A stretch of 64,000 nt of DNA from IMG/VR virus record IMGVR_UViG_3300020198_000887, positions 1 to 64,000 of that record; one strand, 5' to 3'. The DNA comes from a virus. Positions 52,124 to 61,258 of the stretch are shown here, piece by piece (the first letter of the stretch is position 1; each line of letters begins with the position of its first letter). The notes under the pieces are model-generated. The model was not told the DNA's origin and made no database searches. It saw only the letters and a program-made list of their open reading frames with translations. The translations under genes were made by a program, and so were the position numbers.

Positions 52124-53899
52124 ATGGATTTTAAAGCATTATTATACAAGTTAGATAAATTAAATGAAAACACCACATCTAATGATATTAATTTAATTAT
52201 TGCCGGGACTGAGCAGAATGAAGCAGAACGAATTAAAAAATTATCTGCGGCAGCTACCAGATTAAATGTAGCTGGACTATATGACCCCGTCACTGGAAAT
52301 TATGTCACCAAATTGGGTACTATCGAAGATAAAGGGACCAACGAACAAACTTTAGAATTAGCTAGACTTGGGTTATTACCAGCAAACGCAAATCTTGGCA
52401 CTGCTGGAGTATTTGATAATGAACAAATCCATCAACATTATGTACAAGCAATGCACGACTTATCAAAACAGTCTGCCCAACGGTCGACTACCCAACAAGC
52501 AGAAATTGATTACATCAAAGGATTAATTGACAAATATGAAAAAGAAAAGGGTTCACTTATTATAAAAGAATCTACCCTTTCATCACAACTTATTGAAAGT
52601 TTTGGGTATCAGCCAGATTTATTGCAAGAATATAGTCTAGAACAATTAAAACAAGATGCTGCCGATTTTGGTATGGGGGTGGCTTCTGGTGCAACACTTG
52701 GTCACGACGTCGATTGGTACGCATGGATTCGTTCTAAATTTGATGATATTAGTGAAGAAAAAGCACGTGAATTGGCGTTGGCTGCGAAAAATGCAGCCAA
52801 AGAACGTAGTCCATGGTTGTATGACGCAGGTATGGTGGCACCAGGAGTAGCAGTTGGTGGATTACCCGGGCTGGCATATGTAGGTGCAGATCTCATGTAT
52901 GGAAAAGAAGAATTTGCCGTCCCACCTGAAGTAAGTCGCGTGGTCAATTCGGTTAAATCACAGCCAGAAGTAAATCAACAAACTGCTGATAATGCAAAAA
53001 ACGAGGTTGCTGCAAAATTAAATGTCAATAGTGAAGATCATGCCGAAATTGTCAATCAAGTAAAACACACGGCGAAAACTCAGAACAAGTCTGATGCAGC
53101 GGTATTGGCAGATTTGCTTGGGATTGAACCAGAACAATTAAATGAAACCATCGATATTTCAACTTTAACAGAAGATGAAAAATTAAGATATTTCAAATAT
53201 AAAATCATGATATTGGAAGGTAAATTAGGAGCTGCTTCTGCATTATTCAAAAGTTTTTTAAATGGGGTTCGTGGTACAGCGCCGCAAATTTCCGGGAAAG
53301 CTAGTAAAGCTGGTAAAGATGGCAAGGGGGCAAAGACAAAAGGATCTAACGCAAACGCAGGCCAACCAACCCCCACTGCATCGGTAATAGCAAACAACGC
53401 TGGGAAAGCCATAAACATTGGCGGAAAAGTAGTAAGTGCAGTTTTGGCAGGCATTATCAATGTTGGCGGGCCAGTAACTAAATTTTTATGGAACCATAAA
53501 TATATATCACTTATTGTTGCACTTGCTGCGTGGGGATATACGTTCAATGCAGACGGCAACCTTGAATCAACAAATGGGGCAAAATTACCGATTGCATCTT
53601 CGGATACTAATAATACAGATAATAACACCGCAGCGATCCAACCTGGTGGGCAATCACAATTGAGTCAGGCTCGCCCGGTAGAACCAGAAGATACTGAACT
53701 TGCTGCGATAAATAAAAGAATAGCATCACATCAACAATGGTTTGATCAGCGCAACACATCTAATCAACCATCTGCAGATTTGGAAATGTTAAAATCTGAA
53801 ATATCGTCAAGATTAAAATTAGCAAGTTCTGATGCAGCACCGGACATCAAAAAACAACTAGATGATTTAAAAGCTCGGTGGCAAGCCGTTATTAAATAA
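52124..53899 (+). CDS. Large virion/internal protein, 591 aa
   Basis: Directly follows the previous stop. Helical N-terminal half with SQLIESFGYQPDLLQEYSLE; Gly/Ala-rich hydrophobic patches at about 240-265 and 425-475 (one possible membrane helix, HKYISLIVALAAWGYTF); C-terminal coiled region. This plan is typical of proteins packed in the head or ejected with DNA. No catalytic motif seen. Confidence 0.62.
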   Translation: MDFKALLYKLDKLNENTTSNDINLIIAGTEQNEAERIKKLSAAATRLNVAGLYDPVTGNYVTKLGTIEDKGTNEQTLELARLGLLPANANLGTAGVFDNEQIHQHYVQAMHDLSKQSAQRSTTQQAEIDYIKGLIDKYEKEKGSLIIKESTLSSQLIESFGYQPDLLQEYSLEQLKQDAADFGMGVASGATLGHDVDWYAWIRSKFDDISEEKARELALAAKNAAKERSPWLYDAGMVAPGVAVGGLPGLAYVGADLMYGKEEFAVPPEVSRVVNSVKSQPEVNQQTADNAKNEVAAKLNVNSEDHAEIVNQVKHTAKTQNKSDAAVLADLLGIEPEQLNETIDISTLTEDEKLRYFKYKIMILEGKLGAASALFKSFLNGVRGTAPQISGKASKAGKDGKGAKTKGSNANAGQPTPTASVIANNAGKAINIGGKVVSAVLAGIINVGGPVTKFLWNHKYISLIVALAAWGYTFNADGNLESTNGAKLPIASSDTNNTDNNTAAIQPGGQSQLSQARPVEPEDTELAAINKRIASHQQWFDQRNTSNQPSADLEMLKSEISSRLKLASSDAAPDIKKQLDDLKARWQAVIK

Positions 53900-53930
53900 C
53901 AACAAACTCAATAATTACCACAAAACCAAA

Positions 53931-53958
53931 ATATGGCGGGTATTAATACCCGCCATAT
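53931..53958 (+). terminator. Palindromic terminator
   Basis: 13-bp perfect arms (53931-53943 with 53946-53958). It ends the structural operon; TTCTTA follows. Confidence 0.85.
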
Positions 53959-53971
53959 TCTTACAATATAA

Positions 53972-54000
53972 TTGACAATAACATATCATTATTGTATACT
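53972..54000 (+). promoter_or_regulatory. Sigma70-type promoter of the replication block
   Basis: TTGACA at 53972-53977, 17 bases, TATACT at 53995-54000. Confidence 0.85.
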
Positions 54001-54034
54001 ATACAAGTTTAATAACCCACAATAAGGAGATAAC

Positions 54035-54289
54035 ATGAGTCGTTCATATGGCCAAGAAGAAAAAGCTAAACTCGAAAAATTGATCAACGAAGGCGGCACA
54101 GTAATGCGCGAAATTGATGATTTGAGAGAAAGTTTAAAAGAAACTGTAAAAGCAGTCGCAGATGAATTAGACATTAAACCTGCAATCATTAATAAAGCAA
54201 TCAAAATTGCATATAAAGGTGATTGGAATAATCATAACGATGATTGGCAAGAAGTAGAAGCGATTTTAGATATTACAAAAAATATTTAA
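54035..54289 (+). CDS. DsbA-like dsDNA-binding protein
   Basis: 84 residues, helical: EEKAKLEKLINEGGTVMREI, DLRESLKETVKAVADELDIK and PAIINKAIKIAYKGDW. Resembles the small double-strand DNA-binding protein DsbA of T4-like phages, which modulates late transcription. GGAG ribosome site, first gene after a consensus promoter. The assignment rests on overall pattern, so moderate confidence. Confidence 0.62.
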   Translation: MSRSYGQEEKAKLEKLINEGGTVMREIDDLRESLKETVKAVADELDIKPAIINKAIKIAYKGDWNNHNDDWQEVEAILDITKNI

Positions 54290-54380
54290 AAAATTGCAAA
54301 TTTAATGGAAAGGTAAGCAGGGCCACAATCCGCATTTTTGGTGCTTATGAGCCTGAAATCATAAAAATGGAGATTATAAT

Positions 54381-54536
54381 ATGGGAATTAACAAAGACTA
54401 CGACTTTGAAGCATGTGAAACTTGTCCACCACTTTACGAATTTGCAGCTAGGTGTTCATGTAAAATAGAAGACGTACTGGTAGATATATCAAAAGAACTC
54501 AATGAAGGTATCTCTTTATGGGAGGATTCTGAATGA
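54381..54536 (+). CDS. Small Cys-rich protein, 51 aa
   Basis: Contains CETC and CSC knuckles that could hold zinc, then a short acidic helix. GGAG precedes the ATG, and its stop overlaps the polymerase start (ATGA), so it is translationally coupled to DNA polymerase. No family recognised. Confidence 0.65.
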   Translation: MGINKDYDFEACETCPPLYEFAARCSCKIEDVLVDISKELNEGISLWEDSE

Positions 54537-57175
54537 GTTACGTAGATGCAATGTTTGACCGCGATTCGGACTTCATCAAAGTGGTAGAACGAATTAATGG
54601 AAAACGGGTATTCAAAGAATACCCAGTACGCCATACATTTTATTATGAAGATACCCGTGGTAAATATAAATCCATTTATGATACACCAGTCACAAAGGTA
54701 GTATGCAAAACAACCAAGGACTTCAGAAAAGAATTATCAATTAACAACAATAAAAAATTGTTTGAAGCTGATTTAAATCCAGTGTTTGTATGCCTAAGTT
54801 CCCAATATCAACATCAGGATCCCCCATCCCTAAATGTAGCGTGGCTCGACATTGAAGTGCGATTTGACCCAGAACGTGGCTATGCATCACCAGATGATGC
54901 ATTTATGCCAATTACTGCGGTCGCGGTTCATTTACAATGGCTAGATACTCTTATATGCCTTGCCGTCCCCCCACCAACATTGACAATGGATGAAGCAGTC
55001 CTGTTGGTGGAAGAATTTCCGAATACACACTTATTCAACACAGAAGCAGAATTATTAGATGCATTTTTGGATCTAATTAAAGATGCTGATGTATTAAGTG
55101 GGTGGAATAGCGAAGGGTTTGATATTCCATATCTCGTAAACCGGGTCACAAAGGCATTGAGTAAAAATGATACTCGTAGATTTTGTTTATGGAATCAATT
55201 CCCAAAACGCAGGGAATATGAAAAATATGGTAAAGAGGCCGTCACGTATGACTTAGTCGGGCGAGTTCATTTAGATAGCTTAGAATTATACAGAAAATAT
55301 ACCTATGAAGAACGGCATAGCTATCGGTTAGATGCTATTGCAGAATATGAATTGGGTGATAGAAAAACTGCATATGAAGGAACGTTAGACCAATTATATA
55401 ACAATGATTTTAAAAAATTTATTGAATATAATAGGCAAGATACCATGCTGTTAGAAAAACTTGACAAAAAATTAAAGTTTTTAGATTTAGCAAATGCAAT
55501 TGCACATGAAAATACTGTATTATTACAAACTACAATGGGCGCGGTCGCTGTTACTGAGCAAGCAATTATAAATGAAGCACATGACAGAGGATTCGTTGTA
55601 CCAAATCGTAATAGACAAGATACAAATGACGGTATGGCGGCTGGAGCATATGTTGCACACCCTAAAGAAGGGATACATGATTGGATCGGTTCCCTTGACA
55701 TTAATTCACTATACCCATCAGTTATTCGAGCATTAAATATGGGGCCAGAAACCATTGTTGGGCAACTATCACCCGCAATGTCTAACTCTTTTTTAAAAGG
55801 TCAATTAGCAAAAGGCAAATCAATTACCGCTGCGTGGGAAGGACGATTTGGTTCGTTGGAATATGATGCTGTTATGAATCGTGAGGTTGATACTTATATA
55901 ACAATCGAATGGGAAGAAGGCGGTTCGGATACAATTAGTGCAGCTAATATTTATAAATTAATTTATGAGTCAAACCAACCATGGATGCTGAGTGCTAATG
56001 GCACTATTTTTACACATGAACGGGAAGGTATCATACCAGGATTATTGAAACGATGGTATTCTGAACGTAAAGAGATGCAGAAAAAATTAAAAGAAGCCAT
56101 TACTTCAGGCGACAAAGAACAAGAAGAATACTGGGATAAACGACAACTAGTCAAAAAAATTAATTTGAATAGTTTATACGGTGCTATTCTTAATCAAGGC
56201 TGTCGGTTTTTTGATAAGCGAATTGGTCAATCAACTACACTAACTGGTAGACAAATTGCCAAACATATGGCAGCAGAAGTGAATAAAATTATTACTGGTG
56301 AATATAATCATGTTGGGAAATCTATTATATATGGTGATAGTGTAACTGGTGATTCAATGATTATATCCAACCAAGGTAGAATTACTATCGAGGAGTTATT
56401 TAATCGGTGTAATAACAACTACACATCAGGATCAAAAGAATATGGTAACAACGACGATATAACAGTAATGGGGTTTACTAATTCACCAGAAATGTGTAAT
56501 ATTCATTATGTAATGAGGCATTATACAACCAAAGATTTGTATGAAATAACATTAGAGAATGATAAACAAATTACTGTAACACAAGATCATAGTATAATGG
56601 TTATTAGAAATAATAGTATGATTGAATTAAAACCTACTGACATATCTGAATCAGATCTGTTTATATGCTTATCAAATGATATGAAAGAAGTAGAATTAGT
56701 ACAATATAAACAAATTGTCTGTAAAGGTTCAATTACTGATTATGTTTATGATATAAGCATCAATGGTGATAACCATATGTTTTTTGCGAATGAATGTTTA
56801 GTTCATAATACTGATAGTTGTTCTGCTGATACTATTATTAGAAGTAATTGGGGAGATTTGACCATTGAACAGCTATTCAATGCTGGTCAAATGTTTAGTA
56901 ATGAACAGACGGAACATGGTGTTAAGGAATACTCTTCTCATATGGACTTACAAGTGGTTTCATATGATGATTCTACTAATCAATCATATTATGGAAATGT
57001 AAATTACATCTATCGTCATAAAGTTTCAAAAGAACGCTGGGAGATAGAAGATGAACTTGGTCACAAAATAGTAGTGACTGGTGATCATTCAATAATGGTT
57101 GAGCGTAATGGTAAGTTGATAGAAATAAAACCACGGGATATTTTAGATACTGATATATTAATATGTCTTAATTGA
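54533..57175 (+). CDS. Family B DNA polymerase, N-terminal part with 1.5 inteins
   Basis: 880 residues. Exonuclease motifs WLDIEV, GWNSEGFDIPYL and YNRQDT; polymerase motif A SLDINSLYPS and motif B KKINLNSLYGA. Motif C YGDTDS is broken twice: after YGD (residue 602) by a full intein (157 aa, Ser1 to VHN), then Thr-Asp, then a second intein beginning SCSADTIIRS whose N-half (119 aa) ends at TGA 57173. The polymerase is finished by the gene at 57294. Both splicings are needed to rebuild the metal-binding aspartates, so activity depends on protein splicing. Confidence 0.95.
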   Translation: MSYVDAMFDRDSDFIKVVERINGKRVFKEYPVRHTFYYEDTRGKYKSIYDTPVTKVVCKTTKDFRKELSINNNKKLFEADLNPVFVCLSSQYQHQDPPSLNVAWLDIEVRFDPERGYASPDDAFMPITAVAVHLQWLDTLICLAVPPPTLTMDEAVLLVEEFPNTHLFNTEAELLDAFLDLIKDADVLSGWNSEGFDIPYLVNRVTKALSKNDTRRFCLWNQFPKRREYEKYGKEAVTYDLVGRVHLDSLELYRKYTYEERHSYRLDAIAEYELGDRKTAYEGTLDQLYNNDFKKFIEYNRQDTMLLEKLDKKLKFLDLANAIAHENTVLLQTTMGAVAVTEQAIINEAHDRGFVVPNRNRQDTNDGMAAGAYVAHPKEGIHDWIGSLDINSLYPSVIRALNMGPETIVGQLSPAMSNSFLKGQLAKGKSITAAWEGRFGSLEYDAVMNREVDTYITIEWEEGGSDTISAANIYKLIYESNQPWMLSANGTIFTHEREGIIPGLLKRWYSERKEMQKKLKEAITSGDKEQEEYWDKRQLVKKINLNSLYGAILNQGCRFFDKRIGQSTTLTGRQIAKHMAAEVNKIITGEYNHVGKSIIYGDSVTGDSMIISNQGRITIEELFNRCNNNYTSGSKEYGNNDDITVMGFTNSPEMCNIHYVMRHYTTKDLYEITLENDKQITVTQDHSIMVIRNNSMIELKPTDISESDLFICLSNDMKEVELVQYKQIVCKGSITDYVYDISINGDNHMFFANECLVHNTDSCSADTIIRSNWGDLTIEQLFNAGQMFSNEQTEHGVKEYSSHMDLQVVSYDDSTNQSYYGNVNYIYRHKVSKERWEIEDELGHKIVVTGDHSIMVERNGKLIEIKPRDILDTDILICLN
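56339..56809 (+). other. Complete mini-intein in DNA polymerase motif C
   Basis: 157 residues from Ser1 (SVTGDSMI, block A) through TVTQDHSIMV (block B, His) and DYVYDISINGDNHMFF (block F) to CLVHN, +1 Thr. No endonuclease domain. Inserted between the two halves YGD and TDS of the catalytic motif. Confidence 0.93.
56816..57172 (+). other. N-half of a split intein in DNA polymerase motif C
   Basis: 119 residues from Ser1 (SCSADTIIRS, aligned to SVTGDSMII of the first intein) with VTGDHSIMV block B. Separated from the first intein by only the Thr-Asp codons 56810-56815. Confidence 0.92.
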
Positions 57176-57181
57176 TAATTC

Positions 57182-57328
57182 GATAAGAGAAATAGTGCTA
57201 TCCGTCAAGGATTCGATGTATATGTTATTTGGGAATCTGATTGGAATAAAAATAAAAATAGTATAATAGAAAATATAAAAGATTGGTGGAATAATGGCAA
57301 TAACAAAACTAAAAATCAAATCAATTAA
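57182..57328 (+). pseudogene. Remnant of a Vsr-like homing endonuclease
   Basis: An open frame without a start codon reading RNSAIRQGFDVYVIWESDWN and ending at TAA 57328, overlapping the C-part gene. The VYVIWESDWN block followed by a helix is typical of the C-terminal end of Vsr/EDxHD-type homing endonucleases described at fractured, intein-split phage genes. The catalytic N-terminal domain is gone, so only the tail of the mobile element remains. Confidence 0.65.
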
Positions 57329-57425
57329 ACATCTAGGCAATTTTGATGATGAATACGTATATGACATTGGGATGAAAAATGAAGCACATCCTTGGTTTTT
57401 TGGGAATAATATTTTAATTCATAAT
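57294..57425 (+). other. C-half of the split polymerase intein (44 aa)
   Basis: A typical-size C-intein with block F (YVYDIGMKNEAHPWFF) and His-Asn end; +1 Ser. Confidence 0.92.
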
Positions 57426-58277
57426 TCCTGTTATTTCTCAGCATATTCTACGTTAAAAACTGATATTGACAATGGGACTATTCCGTGGAGTAAAGAAGAT
57501 ATATCTGCATTCTACGATGGAATAGGAAACCTGGTAAATGGTACCTTTCAACGATTTATGCTAGATGCATTTAACTGCCCTGCATCACGGGGTGAAGTTA
57601 TCAAAGCAGGGCGTGAAATCGTTGGGGTTAAGGGATTATTTATTACCAAAAAACGGTATGCAGTGTTAGTATATGATAAAGAAGGTAAACGAAAAGACAC
57701 CAATGGTAAACCTGGTGAAATCAAAGCAATGGGGTTGGATTTAAAGAGATCAGATACCCCAGAATACATGCAAACATTTTTAAGTGACGTCCTTGAAATG
57801 GTATTAGATGGGGTACCAGAATCCGAGGTATTAGATACAATTAAAAATTTTAGATCTAGTTTCAAAGCATTGGATGGGTGGGAAAAAGGATCACCTAAAC
57901 GTGCTAATAATATAACTAAATATCAAAAATTAGAAGAAAAACATGGAAAATCTAATTTACCAGGCCATGTTAGAGCCAGTATAAATTGGAATACCTTGAA
58001 AAGAATTTTTAATGACAAATATTCCATGAATATTACAGATGGTGCAAAAGTAATTGTGTGCAAATTAAAACCAAATCCATTGGGTTTCACAAGTGTAGCA
58101 TATCCAGTAGATGAATTAAGATTGCCGCAGTGGTTTAAAGATTTGCCGTTTGACCACGATGAAATGGAAGCTACCATAATTGACAAAAAGGTAGAAAACT
58201 TGATTGGTGTTCTTAACTTAGATTTACAAAGTACCAATGAAAAAACTACCTTCAGTAAATTGTTTTTCTTCAAATAA
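57294..58277 (+). CDS. C-intein plus DNA polymerase C-terminal part
   Basis: 327 residues. Residues 1-44 are the C-intein (DDEYVYDIGM block F, ending NNILIHN at 57425). Ser45 is the +1 residue; the protein continues CYFSAYSTLKTDI, completing YGDTDSCYFSAY after splicing. Further are KKRYAVLVYD, GLDLKRSDTPEYMQ and the thumb, ending with LFFFK, a possible clamp-interaction tail. The ATG lies inside the endonuclease remnant with GGTGG upstream. Confidence 0.94.
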   Translation: MAITKLKIKSIKHLGNFDDEYVYDIGMKNEAHPWFFGNNILIHNSCYFSAYSTLKTDIDNGTIPWSKEDISAFYDGIGNLVNGTFQRFMLDAFNCPASRGEVIKAGREIVGVKGLFITKKRYAVLVYDKEGKRKDTNGKPGEIKAMGLDLKRSDTPEYMQTFLSDVLEMVLDGVPESEVLDTIKNFRSSFKALDGWEKGSPKRANNITKYQKLEEKHGKSNLPGHVRASINWNTLKRIFNDKYSMNITDGAKVIVCKLKPNPLGFTSVAYPVDELRLPQWFKDLPFDHDEMEATIIDKKVENLIGVLNLDLQSTNEKTTFSKLFFFK

Positions 58278-58281
58278 TTAA

Positions 58282-58310
58282 TTGACAATTTAAATAATTT
58301 ATAGTATACT
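58282..58310 (+). promoter_or_regulatory. Sigma70-type promoter of the sliding clamp gene
   Basis: TTGACA at 58282-58287, 17 bases, TATACT at 58305-58310. Confidence 0.85.
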
Positions 58311-58332
58311 ATATTAAAACTAAAGGATTTAC

Positions 58333-59061
58333 ATGAAAGATTTTTTACAAGATGTGATCTCGCATACACATGCAATCGGGGTTCTACCAATTATCAAAAT
58401 TACATCGTCCGAATCCCAAACAAAAATAGAATCAATTTCCGAAGATTTATCATTGATTTTTGATGCAGTTACCAATACCCCAGTTCCCAATTTGAACGGT
58501 GAATACGGGTTGGCTAATTTAAATATTTTAGATCTACACCTCAAGTGTCCCGAATACAAAAAAGATGCAAATATAACATTTACCACCATTATTAAAGATA
58601 ATGTCACAATAATAAATGGTATTCATTTTGAAAATTCTGCTGGTGATTATTCAAATGATTATAGATTTATGTCAAAAGAAATAGTTGATTTAAAAATCAA
58701 AACTGCAGGGCATAATATTTCAAAATGGGATATTACATTTGAACCTATTCAAGCAAATATCCAACGGTTCAAATACCAAGCATCCGCACATACAAATGAA
58801 ACATTCTTTAAATTTTCAACGAAGGATGGGAATTTAATGGTTAACTTCGGTGATCAAATAACACACAGTGGAAGTTTTATGTTCCACCAAAATGTATCTG
58901 GTAAATTAAAAAATAATATTTCCATTCCTATCACCGAATTTTTAAGTGTATTGAACCTAGTTGGTGATAAAACCATAAAAATCATTGATGTAGGGGCGGT
59001 TCAAGTCACCGTTGACAGTGGGTTGGCTGTTTACAATTACACATTCCCATCACATAACTGA
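58333..59061 (+). CDS. Sliding clamp (T4 gp45-like)
   Basis: 242 residues with the gp45 pattern: LIFDAVTNTPVPNLNGEYGL near residue 45, internally repeated clamp domains and a beta-rich C-terminal half ending LAVYNYTFPS. It forms a trimeric ring tethering the polymerase and, in T4, activates late promoters through gp33/gp55. It sits right after the polymerase gene with its own promoter, consistent with a separate expression level. Confidence 0.9.
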   Translation: MKDFLQDVISHTHAIGVLPIIKITSSESQTKIESISEDLSLIFDAVTNTPVPNLNGEYGLANLNILDLHLKCPEYKKDANITFTTIIKDNVTIINGIHFENSAGDYSNDYRFMSKEIVDLKIKTAGHNISKWDITFEPIQANIQRFKYQASAHTNETFFKFSTKDGNLMVNFGDQITHSGSFMFHQNVSGKLKNNISIPITEFLSVLNLVGDKTIKIIDVGAVQVTVDSGLAVYNYTFPSHN

Positions 59062-59071
59062 GGATAAATAA

Positions 59072-59424
59072 ATGGGCGATGAATTTGATTTGAATAAATT
59101 GGTTGATATTTTTGATACTGCAATAAATTTTCTGATAATCCAGCGGTAAAAACGTGCTTCAATAACTGAATGATAGTAACTGCGATTGCACACACAGAAG
59201 ATAAAGAATCCATTGGTCCATTCCGTGGATTAATTAACCGGATTGCCACGGTGGAACGAGAACTGCATCTCAAAATGGAGTATTTAGAATATTCCATTAA
59301 ACAATTGGAACAGGCAAACAACAACGGATGACCAAACTCGACACTGGTACCCGGACAGAGAATGTGGCTAGACAGCACTCGCATAAATTCTAATGGCGGT
59401 AGTCCGTACACTGCCATTTCATAA
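59072..59424 (+). pseudogene. Broken gene: one frameshift and two in-frame TGA
   Basis: Starts MGDEFDLNKLVDIFDTAIN, shifts frame near 59128, continues FSDNPAVKTCFNN, meets TGA (59167), continues as MIVTAIAHTEDKESIGPFRG and a helical stretch to TGA (59329), then runs open as STLVPGQRMWLDSTRINSNG to TAA (59422). All three parts look protein-like and the last two share one frame, so a single phage gene of about 115 codons has decayed. Alternatively 59170-59331 (53 aa) is a real small protein. No family identified. Confidence 0.55.
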
Positions 59425-59473
59425 CCGCTACTCGATAGCATTTTTAATAACATTATTATACAAGGAAGATATA

Positions 59474-59716
59474 ATGGCTAAAAACTACAAAACATTCTCA
59501 TATTTTGAATCACGCCCAGACATCGTGAAACTTTTTGAAGACCTAGAAGCATTTCACGATTTTTGTAGATTCGAACTCAGAAAATTTGATCCTGCTGAGT
59601 TATATCGCAAAGATTCAAAATCATATGGTGCGTTTTTGGCAAGTAAACGCCCAAAAAAACCATATCAGGGAAATCGCCCATGGGATAAAAATAAATCAAA
59701 ATTTATTAAAAAGTAG
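59474..59716 (+). CDS. Conserved phage protein, 80 aa
   Basis: AAGGAAG precedes the ATG. SYFESRPDIVKLFEDLEAFH and DFCRFELRKFDPAELYRKDS form a conserved helical core I recognise from several phages; the C-terminus is basic and disordered (KRPKKPYQGNRPWDKNKSK). Position between clamp and other replication genes suggests a replication or regulatory role. Confidence 0.68.
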   Translation: MAKNYKTFSYFESRPDIVKLFEDLEAFHDFCRFELRKFDPAELYRKDSKSYGAFLASKRPKKPYQGNRPWDKNKSKFIKK

Positions 59717-59765
59717 TTAATACGGTGGTGATTTATCACCACCTGTTTATTCAAGGAAGAACACA

Positions 59766-60164
59766 ATGAATGATACCATAACGATTACTTTACCATCGGA
59801 TGGCGCTGATACAACTGATACCATCACAATTACTTCGTCAGATCTTAATATATATGATTATTCAGTACCATCTTTTTATTCAGATACGATAATCTCAGCC
59901 GTAAACACCGTATCACCAGTGTCTTCAACAATGACCAATTACTCACCAACACCGATATTTACCACTAGCTCGTATTCGAGTATTGATACTAGCTGGTTAT
60001 TTACACCGCAACCAACTCCCTTTATATCTGGATTTCCAGAGTGGGATGATTTTACAAATATGCGCAACGAATATCCAACATTAGACAACGCATTTGAAAA
60101 TTTAAAAATTGTGTATAAATTATGCGAAAGTGATTGGGAAAGTACCAAGAGAGAATCACAATGA
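59766..60164 (+). CDS. Hypothetical protein, 132 aa
   Basis: N-terminal 75 residues are Thr/Ser/Ile-rich and low complexity (NDTITITLPSDGADTTDTIT). The C-terminal part FPEWDDFTNMRNEYPTLDNA and IVYKLCESDWES looks like a short conserved helical module. Overlaps the next gene by 4 bases. First of five overlapping small genes. Confidence 0.6.
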   Translation: MNDTITITLPSDGADTTDTITITSSDLNIYDYSVPSFYSDTIISAVNTVSPVSSTMTNYSPTPIFTTSSYSSIDTSWLFTPQPTPFISGFPEWDDFTNMRNEYPTLDNAFENLKIVYKLCESDWESTKRESQ

Positions 60165-60448
60165 CAATACCTGTCCCATATGTTATGAATCAAAATGTGG
60201 CTGATTCAACAAACGCTATACTTAGTAGTACACTTCCAACCACCAATACAGTACATATACACGGTGAATTGATGATGAATGGCGAAAATATTGATGACCG
60301 ATTAAAAAGAATAGAAAAAATGTTGCATATTCCATCAAGAAATATTATAATGGAAGGAAAATATGATAAGCTCAACAAGCTTTGGAAAGAATACATTGCA
60401 ACACTCGAATCACACACCACTTGGGAAAATATTAAGGAATCATCATGA
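60161..60448 (+). CDS. Hypothetical protein, 95 aa
   Basis: NIDDRLKRIEKMLHIPSRN is a short trimeric coiled-coil-like helix followed by LNKLWKEYIATLE. Coupled to both neighbours by ATGA overlaps. The C-terminal pattern resembles small T4-like phage proteins of unknown role. Confidence 0.6.
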   Translation: MTIPVPYVMNQNVADSTNAILSSTLPTTNTVHIHGELMMNGENIDDRLKRIEKMLHIPSRNIIMEGKYDKLNKLWKEYIATLESHTTWENIKESS

Positions 60449-60624
60449 AACCAACCGTCATACTATCAGAAAGCTGCATTGAAAATTACACCGGAACAAT
60501 TGCTGAATTAGATAATGTAAAAAAAATGTTAAGTAAACTGACCATTGATGATTTTGAAAATATAGCAACATCTATTACATTTAATGCAGATAATTTTGAT
60601 AAAATATTTGAGATTCAGCTATGA
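60445..60624 (+). CDS. Small hypothetical protein, 59 aa
   Basis: MKPTVILSESCIENYTGTIA at the start, a single Cys, mixed helix and strand. Both ends overlap neighbours by 4 bases, which supports it as real despite the short length. Confidence 0.6.
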   Translation: MKPTVILSESCIENYTGTIAELDNVKKMLSKLTIDDFENIATSITFNADNFDKIFEIQL

Positions 60625-60794
60625 GCTTATCAAGACAAGAAATTAAAGATAAAATCTGCATGGTCGAAACTGACTTGGAAAATTTGCGCAACAACTCATC
60701 AAGTGATAAAAAACTTTCTATCTTATCTGAATACCGTGATTATTTAAAAGATGAACTTAAATTACTTGATCAATCCCAGCAGGACACCCAATGA
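60621..60794 (+). CDS. Small helical protein, 57 aa
   Basis: Two charged helices (RQEIKDKICMVETDLENLRN and LSILSEYRDYLKDELKLL) forming a probable helical hairpin. Coupled by ATGA overlaps on both sides. No family recognised. Confidence 0.6.
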   Translation: MSLSRQEIKDKICMVETDLENLRNNSSSDKKLSILSEYRDYLKDELKLLDQSQQDTQ

Positions 60795-61258
60795 CTAAAT
60801 TAACAGCAGAAATACCAGCTGCTGGTATAATGAAAACGAATGACTTTGGTGATTCAATCTATTATGCGGTCGCATGTCAATGTGGAAATCCAGATGATAT
60901 GATTAGGTTTTCTGTTGAACTCGAAGTGGATTCATATGAGATCACTCTTAATACTGAATTCACAACGAAATCTTCCTACTGGAAGACCCCATTTAAAGAA
61001 ACCAGTAATTTTAACAATAGTACATTGTGGTCCATTGATTATTGCACTAGACGATTTTTAAATAGCATATACCATCGAGTTATTACTTCTTGGGAAGTTT
61101 GGGTCTATGGCTATATCACTCATTACGAATCAACTATAATGAGTGAACAGCAAGCACTGAATTATGCAAATACCATAATGCAATCAATTGAAAATTTAAA
61201 CCAATTAAAAAGTAAAAATAAAGAAAAATATGAAACTGACGCGCAAGATGGGTGCTAA
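60791..61258 (+). CDS. Conserved hypothetical protein, 155 aa
   Basis: Contains YYAVACQCGNPDDMIRFSVE (possible CxC metal or disulphide site), WKTPFKETSNF, and a helix-rich tail (EQQALNYANTIMQSIENLNQ). No signal peptide. Probably a small beta-sandwich domain. A related arrangement occurs in other large phages, function unknown. Confidence 0.6.
   Translation: MTKLTAEIPAAGIMKTNDFGDSIYYAVACQCGNPDDMIRFSVELEVDSYEITLNTEFTTKSSYWKTPFKETSNFNNSTLWSIDYCTRRFLNSIYHRVITSWEVWVYGYITHYESTIMSEQQALNYANTIMQSIENLNQLKSKNKEKYETDAQDGC

Noticed and set aside
54244-54468. 74-codon ORF overlapping the DsbA-like gene
   Set aside because: The Cys-rich gene at 54381-54536 with a good ribosome site and coupling to the polymerase explains this DNA better.
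59037-59453. 138-codon minus-strand ORF
   Set aside because: Opposite-strand shadow of a plus-strand segment that has better protein-like composition; no ribosome site and Cys/Ser-rich random look.
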